A stretch of DNA of 55,858 bases, taken from the NCBI GenBank assembly GCA_020627705.1, contig JAHDGJ010000022.1, forward strand, positions 1 to 55,858, in the 5' to 3' direction. The notes beneath the pieces are model-generated. The model was not told the DNA's origin and did not search any database. It saw only the letters and a list, made by a program, of their open reading frames with translations. This document shows, piece by piece, positions 1 to 8,028 of this stretch. Every line of letters starts with the position of its first letter. Position 1 is the first letter of the stretch. The stretch is from Saprospiraceae bacterium (GTDB taxonomy: Bacteria > Bacteroidota > Bacteroidia > Chitinophagales > Saprospiraceae). The position numbers and the translations under genes are program-made.

Positions 1-56
1 GTTCAAGGTTCAAGGTTCAAGGTTCAAGGTTCAAGGTTCAAGGTTCAAGGTTCAAA
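1..56. repeat. 7-bp tandem repeat (GTTCAAG)n
   Basis: Seven perfect copies of GTTCAAG are followed by an eighth ending in A. The array touches the left edge, so its true length is unknown. It lies about 55 bp downstream of the fasciclin gene stop. A unit of 7 bp repeated exactly is prone to slippage, so copy number may differ between strains. I see no coding use for it here. Confidence 0.95.
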
Positions 57-110
57 AGTTGATCTCCTTTTAAACCCTGCACCTTTTACCTTTACTTCAA
101 ACCCTACGCT

Positions 111-674
111 TTACTTCGGGAGTACTACACCATCTATCACATGTATAATGCCGTTGTTGGCTTTTAAATCTGTAGTTCTTATTATAGACACTCCATTGTT
201 TTCATCAATCAAAACAGGTTCTCCATTTTGAATTTTTGCGGTTAACTTATCGCCGCTAAGTGTCTTAATCTCATACATTCCTCCGCCAGCTTTAATTGCA
301 GATAATAAGGTAGATGCATCCACTCGTGCAGGTACGACATGATACGTTAATACTTTTTGTAATTGAGATTTATTTGATTCTTTCAGTAAATCCGTTAGGG
401 CTTTTTTAGGAACTTTTGCAAAAGCATTGTCTGTAGGAGCAAACACTGTGAATGGTCCATTTGCTTGTAATGCTTCTACTAAATCTGCAGCTTGAAGAGC
501 GCTCACTAAAGTTTTATGAACTTCAGAATTTAAGGCAATGTCAACCACTGTTTCTGCTTGATGCGAATAGGATGCATGATGACTTTTCTTCTTGTAATTT
601 GAGCTGCATTGTGCGTGTGCAAATAAAACGGTAAATAATAAAGCTGTAGATAAAGCAAATTTTAAAACTTTCAT
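111..674 (-). CDS. secreted fasciclin-domain protein
   Basis: This 187-residue protein has a signal peptide (residues 1-23, ending AHAQ), a short Lys/His/Ser linker, and one fasciclin (FAS1) domain from about residue 45 to the end. The FAS1 hallmarks are visible: an H1-type segment TVFAPTDNAF and an H2-type YHVV, with a closing ANGIIHVID-like strand (here NNGIIHVIDGVVL). FAS1 proteins are exported adhesion or matrix proteins. The frame is open 49 codons further upstream, but the ATG at 674 is chosen because it is followed directly by the signal peptide. It is divergent from an ECF sigma/RskA-like pair, which suggests it belongs to that sigma factor's regulon (inference). Confidence 0.9.
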   Translation of the reverse strand: MKVLKFALSTALLFTVLFAHAQCSSNYKKKSHHASYSHQAETVVDIALNSEVHKTLVSALQAADLVEALQANGPFTVFAPTDNAFAKVPKKALTDLLKESNKSQLQKVLTYHVVPARVDASTLLSAIKAGGGMYEIKTLSGDKLTAKIQNGEPVLIDENNGVSIIRTTDLKANNGIIHVIDGVVLPK

Positions 675-810
675 TTTTTTAAATTTTGAGATTTGTATCT
701 CGTTAATAAATATTGTCAAGGAGTTATACAGGAGAAAATCAAGACTGGATTTTATTAATTGAAAAAAATTCAATTGAACCAAATTGTATTTGCTGCGTTT
801 GATTGGCGAA

Positions 811-1395
811 ATGTTGCTCAACGAAAAACATATTATAGATCGACTCCGAAAGAAAGATCAAAAGGCTTTCGAGCTTTTATATGATAAGTATTCCCCAGGC
901 TTATATGGTGTAATTGTAAGGATTGTCAATCGCAAAGAATTGGCAGATGAAGTGCTGCAAGAGGTTTTTTTGAAGTTGTGGAAAAATATTGATAAATACG
1001 ATGATTCGAAATCCAAACTCTTCACTTGGCTGTATCAAATAGCAAGGAATACTTCTTTAAATGCTTTGGATAAAAAATCAGAGAAGGCCAATAGAATGAT
1101 GAATTACGATGGGGAGTATGCTATTGATCCCAGTACCTCTTGGAATGTTGAGACCTTAGATGTTAGAGGTATGTTGGACAAAGTAGAGGTGAAGCACAAG
1201 GAAGTCTTGTTTCTTATTTATATGAAAGGCTTTACACAAAAAGAAGTCTCCGATCAGTTGAATATTCCACTCGGAACAGTCAAAACACGTGTTCGAAATG
1301 GTTTAATTGAATTGAAAAAACTGTATCAATTTAATTCTCCCTTACAGTCGCGTTCGATAGCATTGTTCTTATTATTCCTATCAATGTATGGATAA
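811..1395 (+). CDS. ECF-type RNA polymerase sigma factor (SigK-like)
   Basis: This 194-residue protein has sigma region 2 at about residues 10-85 (ELADEVLQEVFLKLWKNI, then FTWLYQIARN) and region 4 at about 125-180 (a helix-turn-helix with FTQKEVSDQLNIPLGTVKTR). It directs RNA polymerase to a small set of promoters. A TTG at 784 is in frame, but the ATG at 811 places region 2 at the usual distance. A weak Bacteroidota -7-like box (TGTATTTG, 785-792) would give a 12-nt leader from 811. Its last codons overlap the next gene by 8 bp, the usual arrangement for sigma/anti-sigma pairs. The SigK-like assignment rests on the partner having an RskA-type C-terminal domain. Confidence 0.92.
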   Translation: MLLNEKHIIDRLRKKDQKAFELLYDKYSPGLYGVIVRIVNRKELADEVLQEVFLKLWKNIDKYDDSKSKLFTWLYQIARNTSLNALDKKSEKANRMMNYDGEYAIDPSTSWNVETLDVRGMLDKVEVKHKEVLFLIYMKGFTQKEVSDQLNIPLGTVKTRVRNGLIELKKLYQFNSPLQSRSIALFLLFLSMYG

Positions 1396-2155
1396 AAGCT
1401 TAAGTGAAATATTAGAGAGCGGGTTAATAGAGTCCTACCTAATGGGCTTATGTTCAGAATCAGAGCGTGCTGAATTTGAGTACTATTTGGATGCTTTTCC
1501 AGAGGTGAGAAAAGCGTATTCCGAATATGAATTGTCTATAGAAAAAATGGCCATCGAAAATGCTGAATTGCCTCCTGAAAGTATAAAGCAAGCCTTACTA
1601 AGCAAAATTCAGTCAACCGAAAACCATACAAATACAAATCTAAGATCTTCAAATAGTGTATTTAAATGGATTGCTGGTGCTCTTGCGTTATTATTGGTTG
1701 GCGGAGTATTTTGGATGTATTCTTCCATAACAAAATTTAAGACGCTTCAACAAGAACATCAAGCGCTAATTGAGGACTGTGAGAATCAAAGAAATCGAAC
1801 CCTAGAACCTATGGCTCAATTGGAATTGATCAAACATCACGAAACCCAAACAGTTGTTTTGAATGGAAGCAGCTTTAATAATGATGCTGAGGTCATAGTG
1901 TTTTGGAATCCCAATTATGAATACGGCCTTCTTGATATTGAATCCTTGCCAAAAATAGATGATAAGTCATGTTATCAGATATGGGCGGATAAAGATGGCA
2001 AAATGATCAGCAGAGGAGTTTTTGATTATACAAATCAGTTTATAAAAATTGATTATCTAGAAGACGCAGAGTCTCTTAACATTACCATAGAACCTAAAGG
2101 CGGAAAAGATCATCCCACTGTTGAACGATTGGTCGCCAACGGACTGATTACTTAG
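1388..2155 (+). CDS. membrane anti-sigma factor with RskA-like C-terminal domain
   Basis: This 255-residue protein has a cytoplasmic N-terminal region (1-90) with the ESYLMG-type start of zinc-free anti-sigma domains, one membrane segment at about 93-113, and a C-terminal extracytoplasmic domain. The C-terminal domain has the RskA signature: WNP near 173, a YQIWADKDGK strand near 196, and ITIEPKGGKDHPT near 232. RskA proteins hold SigK-type sigma factors at the membrane until proteolysis. The 8-bp overlap with the sigma gene implies translational coupling. The function is assigned from domain pattern and context. Confidence 0.88.
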   Translation: MDKSLSEILESGLIESYLMGLCSESERAEFEYYLDAFPEVRKAYSEYELSIEKMAIENAELPPESIKQALLSKIQSTENHTNTNLRSSNSVFKWIAGALALLLVGGVFWMYSSITKFKTLQQEHQALIEDCENQRNRTLEPMAQLELIKHHETQTVVLNGSSFNNDAEVIVFWNPNYEYGLLDIESLPKIDDKSCYQIWADKDGKMISRGVFDYTNQFIKIDYLEDAESLNITIEPKGGKDHPTVERLVANGLIT

Positions 2156-2190
2156 TTGATATAAGTCAAGCATTTTTCTTTACTCTGTAG

Positions 2191-2198
2191 TACCTTTG
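2191..2198 (+). promoter_or_regulatory. Bacteroidota -7 promoter element for ahcY
   Basis: TACCTTTG is an exact match to the Bacteroidota -7 consensus TAnnTTTG and lies 24 bp before the ahcY start codon, giving a predicted leader of roughly 15-20 nt. I do not see a clear TTG-type -33 element at the expected spacing. Confidence 0.6.
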
Positions 2199-2222
2199 CA
2201 CCCACTTTAAAAAATTACATGC

Positions 2223-3536
2223 ATGCAAGCTACGGAAGCAAAATTAAATTACAAGGTAAAAGATATTAATCTAGCCGATTGGGGTAGAAAAGAAATCGAA
2301 TTGGCAGAGGCAGAAATGCCTGGTCTGATGTCGTTAAGAGAGGAGTTTGGAGAATCTAAACCTTTAAAGGGCGCCAGAATTGCTGGTTGTCTACACATGA
2401 CCATACAAACTGCAGTATTAATCGAAACTCTTGTCGAGCTAGGTGCAGATGTTACTTGGTCTTCCTGTAATATTTTCTCCACTCAAGATCATGCTGCCGC
2501 TGCTATTGCTGCTGCTGGCGTCCCAGTATTTGCTTGGAAAGGGATGAACGAAGAAGAATTCGATTGGTGTATTGAGCAAACCTTAACTGCTTTTCCAGAT
2601 GGTAAAGCGTTGAATATGATTTTGGATGATGGAGGAGATTTAACCAATATGGTGTTGGATCGTTTCCCAGAAATGGTAGGGGATATTAGAGGTATTTCGG
2701 AGGAAACCACAACAGGTGTACACAGATTATACGAAAGAGAAATCAATGGCAGTTTGACTTTGCCTGCGATCAATATCAATGACTCAGTTACAAAATCTAA
2801 GTTTGATAACAAATACGGTTGTAAAGAATCTTGTGTAGATGCGATTAGAAGAGCAACTGACGTTATGATGGCTGGTAAAGTTGCTGTGGTTGCTGGATAT
2901 GGAGACGTTGGAAAAGGTTCTGCTGCATCACTAGCTGGGGCAGGTTGTAGAGTAATTGTGACAGAAATTGATCCTATTTGTGCTTTGCAAGCGGCTATGG
3001 ATGGTTTTGCGGTTAAGAAGATGTCTACTGCGCTCAAAGATGCAAACATTGTGGTTACAGCTACTGGAAACAAAGACATAATCAGACCGGAGCATTTCAA
3101 AGCAATGAATGATAAGACCATCGTGTGTAACATTGGTCATTTTGATAATGAAATCGATATGAACTGGTTAAATAATGAGTCTGGTGCAGAAAAGGTAGAA
3201 ATCAAACCTCAGGTTGACAAATACAATTTGGACGGGAAAGATATTTTAGTGTTGGCTGAAGGTAGATTAGTGAATTTAGGATGTGCTACTGGACACCCTT
3301 CGTTTGTTATGTCTAACTCTTTTACGAACCAAGTATTGGCACAATTGGAGCTTTGGCAAAGTTCGGACAAGTATGAAAACAAGGTGTATATGCTTCCGAA
3401 ACATTTGGATGAGAAAGTGGCAAGATTACACTTATCTAAAATTGGCGTGGAGTTGGAAGAGATGTCAAAAGATCAAGCAGATTATATTAATGTTCCTTTG
3501 GAAGGGCCATATAAGCCAGAATATTACAGATACTAA
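2223..3536 (+). CDS. ahcY: adenosylhomocysteinase
   Basis: This 437-residue cytosolic enzyme hydrolyses S-adenosylhomocysteine to adenosine and homocysteine, clearing the product of methyl transfer. The N-terminal catalytic core shows [16 protein letters not shown] and [14 protein letters not shown]; the NAD-binding Rossmann motif GYGDVGKG is near residue 225; the conserved C-terminus ends with KPEYYRY. Full length compared with bacterial homologues. It has its own promoter-like box and a strong terminator, so it is probably monocistronic. Confidence 0.98.
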   Translation: MQATEAKLNYKVKDINLADWGRKEIELAEAEMPGLMSLREEFGESKPLKGARIAGCLHMTIQTAVLIETLVELGADVTWSSCNIFSTQDHAAAAIAAAGVPVFAWKGMNEEEFDWCIEQTLTAFPDGKALNMILDDGGDLTNMVLDRFPEMVGDIRGISEETTTGVHRLYEREINGSLTLPAININDSVTKSKFDNKYGCKESCVDAIRRATDVMMAGKVAVVAGYGDVGKGSAASLAGAGCRVIVTEIDPICALQAAMDGFAVKKMSTALKDANIVVTATGNKDIIRPEHFKAMNDKTIVCNIGHFDNEIDMNWLNNESGAEKVEIKPQVDKYNLDGKDILVLAEGRLVNLGCATGHPSFVMSNSFTNQVLAQLELWQSSDKYENKVYMLPKHLDEKVARLHLSKIGVELEEMSKDQADYINVPLEGPYKPEYYRY

Positions 3537-3563
3537 ACAAACAGTATAGTACAAATTATATAT

Positions 3564-3601
3564 ATCCTGATCTCGCATTTGTTGAGATCAGGATTTTTTT
3601 T
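3564..3601 (+). terminator. rho-independent terminator of ahcY
   Basis: A perfect 11-bp stem (ATCCTGATCTC / GAGATCAGGAT) with a 9-nt loop is followed by eight T residues. It lies 28 bp after the ahcY stop and immediately before the convergent gene's stop. Confidence 0.93.
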
Positions 3602-3604
3602 GGT

Positions 3605-5005
3605 TTATTTTTCTAATTCTTCTAAGAACCAAGTCCTTTCGGTAAGTACGTTTTCTTTCTTTACCTGTTTGATTAGTTTAAGTTTAGCGTCCTTATTATA
3701 CGGATTGATTTTCGACATTTTTCGAAGCAAAGAAATGAAGTTTTTGTAGTTGCTCCTGTGGTGGCCAATTATCTTTTTACGAATAATGTACATCTCCATC
3801 GTGTCGAGATGAGACCAAAGTAAGGAGTCTTCTTGGAGCTGAAAGTATATTTTGGCTTGAAGTGTTTTGGCTGCGAGATGTATTAAGTGATCTGAAAAAT
3901 CGGCTTCGACAATATTTCCTCTTGCTTCTTCCAATTCATTTTGGTAGTAGTGAATTAAGGCTTTATTAAAATGATAGGCGGGTTTCATTTCTTGTTTTTT
4001 GAGGTACCCTTTATATTCTTCAGTAAAGTTTTTAGCCCAAAGAAATTCACCAGATCTTATGGCCATCATGGTAATGTTTCTATAGCTATATCGGCTAAGT
4101 TTACCATTGATCAATAAATATCTGTTTTTGAGTGCTTCTTCATAAATCTCCAATCCTATCATGCCATATTTTTTTTCTCCAGCATTTAATCTTCGAATAC
4201 ATACGTTTAATCCAAATAGATATATGGAGCGAATTTCTTCGATTGGAAAACAGGCATTGTGTTTTCTAAGGGCAGCGAGGTAAATATCAAATTTATTGGA
4301 ATCCTCTGGATGACATAACATTTGGTAGCAGCGATAATAAAGATCTATAGCAGGCGTTTCTTTGTATTGCTCAAAGATTTGCTTCGTAAGGGCAAGGTCT
4401 AACAAACCCATATCGTATTCTATGGAGTAAATAGACTGATGGGCCAGTGCCGAACAAGCAAATTTTAATTTTTTTAGGATATAGGCGAGATCGACCTGAT
4501 TTAAAACAGTTTGAATGTTTAGATCCTGATTTCTTTTTTGAGCTAATAAATAATCAGACCGTTCATCCTCCAAATGAATTTTTTGATCATGAAAATCACT
4601 GTTTCTAATTTGGGCCTTGGAGAAATGTTTGAATGTTTTGTTGAGTTGTTTTTCGTAAAGGCCCTTCGAATTTAATTTTTTATACACCTTCAACAAACTA
4701 AGATTTATCAAGTTTTCATCCTCTTCTAACGCTTTTAGCGCCAGACTATGCTCTACTTTTTTTAGACATTGACTGCAAAGTAATCTTAGTTTTTGGTCGC
4801 TATATTTTTGCTCGGCAAATACTTCAGAATAAATCTTTTTTCTATTTATTTTATCATCTCCTGCAGCACTTTGCTGGTTTAATGCATTAAATAAATGTAA
4901 GTGCACCTGTTGATCCATGTGTGGCAAGGATAGGTCATGCCGAATCATACTTTTTTGTTTTTCGGATAGGCACTGTATTAGTTCGAATAATTTAAAATCA
5001 TTCAT
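3605..5005 (-). CDS. hypothetical helical protein, possible TPR-like repeats
   Basis: I do not recognise this 466-residue protein. It has no signal peptide or membrane segment. Composition is rich in Leu, Lys, Tyr and Gln, and almost the whole length reads as amphipathic helices with recurring pairs such as ALIHYYQNELEEA and LAAKTLQAKIYFQL, the style of tetratricopeptide-type solenoids. The N-terminus (ELIQCLSEKQKSMIRHDL) looks like a separate helical cap. It is a single gene, convergent with ahcY and divergent from the T9SS protein. A scaffold or regulator role would be a guess. Confidence 0.75.
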   Translation of the reverse strand: MNDFKLFELIQCLSEKQKSMIRHDLSLPHMDQQVHLHLFNALNQQSAAGDDKINRKKIYSEVFAEQKYSDQKLRLLCSQCLKKVEHSLALKALEEDENLINLSLLKVYKKLNSKGLYEKQLNKTFKHFSKAQIRNSDFHDQKIHLEDERSDYLLAQKRNQDLNIQTVLNQVDLAYILKKLKFACSALAHQSIYSIEYDMGLLDLALTKQIFEQYKETPAIDLYYRCYQMLCHPEDSNKFDIYLAALRKHNACFPIEEIRSIYLFGLNVCIRRLNAGEKKYGMIGLEIYEEALKNRYLLINGKLSRYSYRNITMMAIRSGEFLWAKNFTEEYKGYLKKQEMKPAYHFNKALIHYYQNELEEARGNIVEADFSDHLIHLAAKTLQAKIYFQLQEDSLLWSHLDTMEMYIIRKKIIGHHRSNYKNFISLLRKMSKINPYNKDAKLKLIKQVKKENVLTERTWFLEELEK

Positions 5006-5142
5006 TTACAATAAAAAACTTTAATTAATTGAAAAACAGTATGTTATGAAATAAAAATAAATCATAAATACGTACAATTGTAAATATATGTTGTTTTTTT
5101 TAGGTTCATAGTTGGCCATATTTGTAATAGAATAAGAATCCT

Positions 5143-7626
5143 ATGAACATAAAATTCAAAATCATGAAGAAATACCACCATTTTCTAGTATTAATAAGTT
5201 TGTTTTTTTCCCTTAGTTCCATCAATGCTCAAAGCTTAGTTTGCATTGCTAGTATTACAGGAATCGCCAACGGAAATGATCAAGCAACCATTTTTGTAAG
5301 TGATGTTTTAGAATCTCAGGCTGTCCCAGGTTTTGAGATCGCGATTTTATCTGAAAACAACGAAGTTCTTTTTAGTGGCATTGATCAAGTTACGATCACG
5401 ACCGATGTATCTACCATATATTCTTATCGAATAACTGATCCAACATCAGGAGAAACTTGTTGGGGAACCCTAAATATTATCAATCAAAATTGTGTTGATA
5501 CTTTATTTGTTGAGTTAGAGGGCGATGAAGGAGTGGATCAATTGGAGCTAAATGTCAACGCACTCAATGCTTCTGACATTAGCAGTTTGCAGTTTACCTT
5601 AATTTATGACGGAGGTATATTACAGTTTAAAGAGGTGGCACCTGGTGCCTTAAATGTAAATGCATCAAATTTTAATGCCATGAGTCCTGGCATATTAAAT
5701 TTTGCTTGGTTCGAGTCAGCAGGAGGATCGATCGACTTTATTGGAGGTACCACACTTTATACCCTTGTCTTTGACGTACTCGAAAATGGCGTTTCGGACA
5801 TTTACATAAATGATTTGAGTGATGTAGATGGAAATGGAGTAGCTGATGGCTTGTTTCCTGAAGCGGGATCTGCACAAAACCAAACTATGTGTATCAACAG
5901 CAATGCGTCAACGCTTTCCGCCAATGGAGCTAAAGTCGAAGGGACAATAAGGAGAAATGATGCTTTGGATTGTTCGGGAAATAATCAAATAGGAATGTCA
6001 AATTGGATTGTCGAAGTATCCAATGCAGACATTACCTATCTAACTACCACTGATGATTTAGGAAACTATAAAAGAATTGTACAGCCAGGAGATTATATAG
6101 TTAAGGCATATCCATTTACTGATGCCTGGGGACTTTGTGCAAATAATGAAAATATAAGCCTTCCTAATATAGGAGATTTGGCAACTGTAAATTTTACTGC
6201 CAAAGCCAATGTATTGTGTCCATACTTGACAGTTAGTTTGTCAACACCTTTTCTTAGACGATGTTTTCCTAATAACTATACTGTGGAATATTGTAATCAA
6301 GGTACCCTTGCGGCAGAGGATGCTTATGTTGAGATCGAATTGGACGAGCATTTGATCTTATTAGGTTCTAGTTTACCAATTACACAGAACGGGCAATCCT
6401 TAACTTTTGAATTGGGCAATGTTGATCTTGGCTGCAGCACATTTAGTTTTCAGGTTGAGGTCAGTTGTGAAGCAGAATTAGGTGAAACTCATTGCACGCA
6501 AGCTGTGGTTTACCCACACAATCCATGCGTGGGTGCCTTGGCGCAATGGAATGGAGCGATCATAGATGTTGAAGCCAAATGTGAAGTTGATAATGTTGTT
6601 TTTACTGTAAGCAATGTTGCCAATGTTGATATGTTGGGTGCATCATCTTTTATAGTGGTTGAGGATGATGTTATGACAGAGACTGGAAGTTTTACTTTAC
6701 AAGCTTTGACAAGTGAAGATTTTACTTTTCCCGCCAATGGACAGACATACAGGCTAAATGCTTTTCAAGAAAATGGCTTTCCACTTGCTGATTTTGCCAC
6801 GGCATTTTTTGAGGGTTGTGGTACCGATCAAAATGGTTCTTTTAGTACTGGTTTTATTAATGATTTTACTTTGGGGGATTTTCTTAGCTATGAGGATATT
6901 GATTGTCAAGAAAATATTGGAGCCTATGATCCAAATGATAAAATGTCATTTCCAGAAGGATTTGGAGAAGAAAATTTAGTAAAAAATAACCAAAGGATTT
7001 CGTATAAAATACGTTTTCAAAATACAGGTACGGATACTGCATTCAAGGTGGTAGTCTTAGATACATTGTCACAATTATTAGATGTCACAAGTTTAGAAGT
7101 TACCTCAGCAAGCCACGATTATACCTATTCACTAAGGGAAAGAACGTTGAGTTTTGTATTTGATAATATTCTTTTGGTAGACAGCACCAAAAATGAACCC
7201 GAATCTCATGGCTTCGTCACGTTTAATATTGACATGATTGATGACCTCGAAGATGATCAAGTGATAGAGAATAGTGCAGCTATATATTTTGATTTTAATG
7301 ATCCCATTATTACCAATATTACCCAACTAAAAATTGGATCAGATTTTATAGAAGATGTTAGTGTTTCTTCAATCTATAATCCAGAGGAGATAGATATTGT
7401 TGTATCTCCCAATCCAGTAGGAATAAATAGCTTGCTAAATATAAAGACGGATTCAAATCAAGACTATAACGTAGAAATATTTGATGTAATTGGTTCAAGA
7501 GTATATGCCGGGAGACTTAATGGAACCATTGATTTGGCGAATGAAAATTTTGAAAAGGGAATTTATGTTTTACGACTTTCGAAGAATAAGAAAAATGTTT
7601 TTTCAGGCAAGTTGATAGTTCATTAA
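5143..7626 (+). CDS. T9SS-exported protein with cohesin-like and adhesin-like modules
   Basis: This 827-residue secreted protein has a signal peptide (best read from a second in-frame ATG at 5164, MKKYHHF..., cleaved after INAQ). A cohesin-like beta domain lies at about residues 120-250 (LQFTLIYDGGILQF). A Cna-B/SdrD-like segment follows near 260-350, then repeated beta modules. A module at about 590-735 starts with IGAYDPNDK and ends with AIYFDFNDPIITN; it is common in Bacteroidota surface proteins. The last 75 residues form a T9SS type A sorting domain (VSPNPVG ... GIYVLRLSKNKK). It probably sits on the cell surface or is released. A CATATTTG box at 5117-5124 is one base off the -7 consensus. 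Confidence 0.88.
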   Translation: MNIKFKIMKKYHHFLVLISLFFSLSSINAQSLVCIASITGIANGNDQATIFVSDVLESQAVPGFEIAILSENNEVLFSGIDQVTITTDVSTIYSYRITDPTSGETCWGTLNIINQNCVDTLFVELEGDEGVDQLELNVNALNASDISSLQFTLIYDGGILQFKEVAPGALNVNASNFNAMSPGILNFAWFESAGGSIDFIGGTTLYTLVFDVLENGVSDIYINDLSDVDGNGVADGLFPEAGSAQNQTMCINSNASTLSANGAKVEGTIRRNDALDCSGNNQIGMSNWIVEVSNADITYLTTTDDLGNYKRIVQPGDYIVKAYPFTDAWGLCANNENISLPNIGDLATVNFTAKANVLCPYLTVSLSTPFLRRCFPNNYTVEYCNQGTLAAEDAYVEIELDEHLILLGSSLPITQNGQSLTFELGNVDLGCSTFSFQVEVSCEAELGETHCTQAVVYPHNPCVGALAQWNGAIIDVEAKCEVDNVVFTVSNVANVDMLGASSFIVVEDDVMTETGSFTLQALTSEDFTFPANGQTYRLNAFQENGFPLADFATAFFEGCGTDQNGSFSTGFINDFTLGDFLSYEDIDCQENIGAYDPNDKMSFPEGFGEENLVKNNQRISYKIRFQNTGTDTAFKVVVLDTLSQLLDVTSLEVTSASHDYTYSLRERTLSFVFDNILLVDSTKNEPESHGFVTFNIDMIDDLEDDQVIENSAAIYFDFNDPIITNITQLKIGSDFIEDVSVSSIYNPEEIDIVVSPNPVGINSLLNIKTDSNQDYNVEIFDVIGSRVYAGRLNGTIDLANENFEKGIYVLRLSKNKKNVFSGKLIVH

Positions 7627-7659
7627 ACAAAGGTTAATGTGAATTGGTTGGCAGTATAT

Positions 7660-7739
7660 GCTGCGACACGGAGGTCGCAGTTCTACACCGATTATTATTC
7701 TGAATGGTGTTGCAAGCTGCGGCAGAGGCGCCGCAGTTC
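7660..7739. repeat. two tandem hairpin repeats in intergenic spacer
   Basis: The spacer 7627-8028 has no convincing gene. It holds two copies of a 7-bp-stem hairpin: CTGCGAC/GTCGCAG (7661-7667 with 7674-7680) and CTGCGGC/GCCGCAG (7717-7723 with 7730-7736). Both have 6-nt loops and are followed by TTC. The two stems differ at one pair (A-T against G-C), so pairing is preserved. This block is far more GC-rich than its surroundings. Confidence 0.75.
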
Positions 7740-7748
7740 CCTCACTTC

Positions 7749-7798
7749 AAAGCAAGATTTACTTGCTTTGATTCGCCTTTGGCGAAACGTTCAGTCAT
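7749..7798. repeat. dispersed hairpin repeat, copy 1
   Basis: AAAGCAAG/CTTGCTTT forms an 8-bp stem (7749-7756 with 7762-7769), followed by TTCGCC/GGCGAA (7772-7777 with 7781-7786) and GTCAT. The 14-nt stretch GATTTACTTGCTTT recurs exactly at 26028-26041, where the adjoining stems have different sequence but still pair. Confidence 0.65.
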
Positions 7799-7817
7799 CA
7801 TCAACATGTTAGCGATG

Positions 7818-7852
7818 ACCCAATTGAGAGTAGATCTTGATTGGGTTTTTTT
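7818..7852 (+). terminator. rho-independent terminator
   Basis: ACCCAATTGAGA pairs with TCTTGATTGGGT (12 bp with two G-U pairs, 5-nt loop) and is followed by seven T residues. It lies about 190 bp beyond the T9SS protein gene, so that transcript probably carries the hairpin repeats in its 3' end. Confidence 0.8.
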
Positions 7853-8028
7853 ATTTAGCAGTAAGTTTCTCAATTAGTAAATATGCTTAGATGAGTTAGA
7901 TTGAGTTCTTCTTTATTTTAAAAAAAAGTTGAATTTTTTTTTGGAGTGGTAGACATTTTAAAGAAGTGATGCGTTCTTTTAACTAGTACGCGCATCAGTT
8001 GCATCTATAATTTCCTCAAATCAAGGTT

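Noticed and set aside
1-56. CRISPR array
   Set aside because: The units are 7 bp with no spacers; it is a simple tandem repeat.
784-810. Upstream TTG start for the first ECF sigma factor
   Set aside because: It would overlap the likely -7 box and adds nine residues not needed by region 2; ATG 811 is preferred.
2489-3133. 214-codon frame on the minus strand within ahcY
   Set aside because: It is the antisense of a highly conserved ahcY coding region and its product has no recognisable features.
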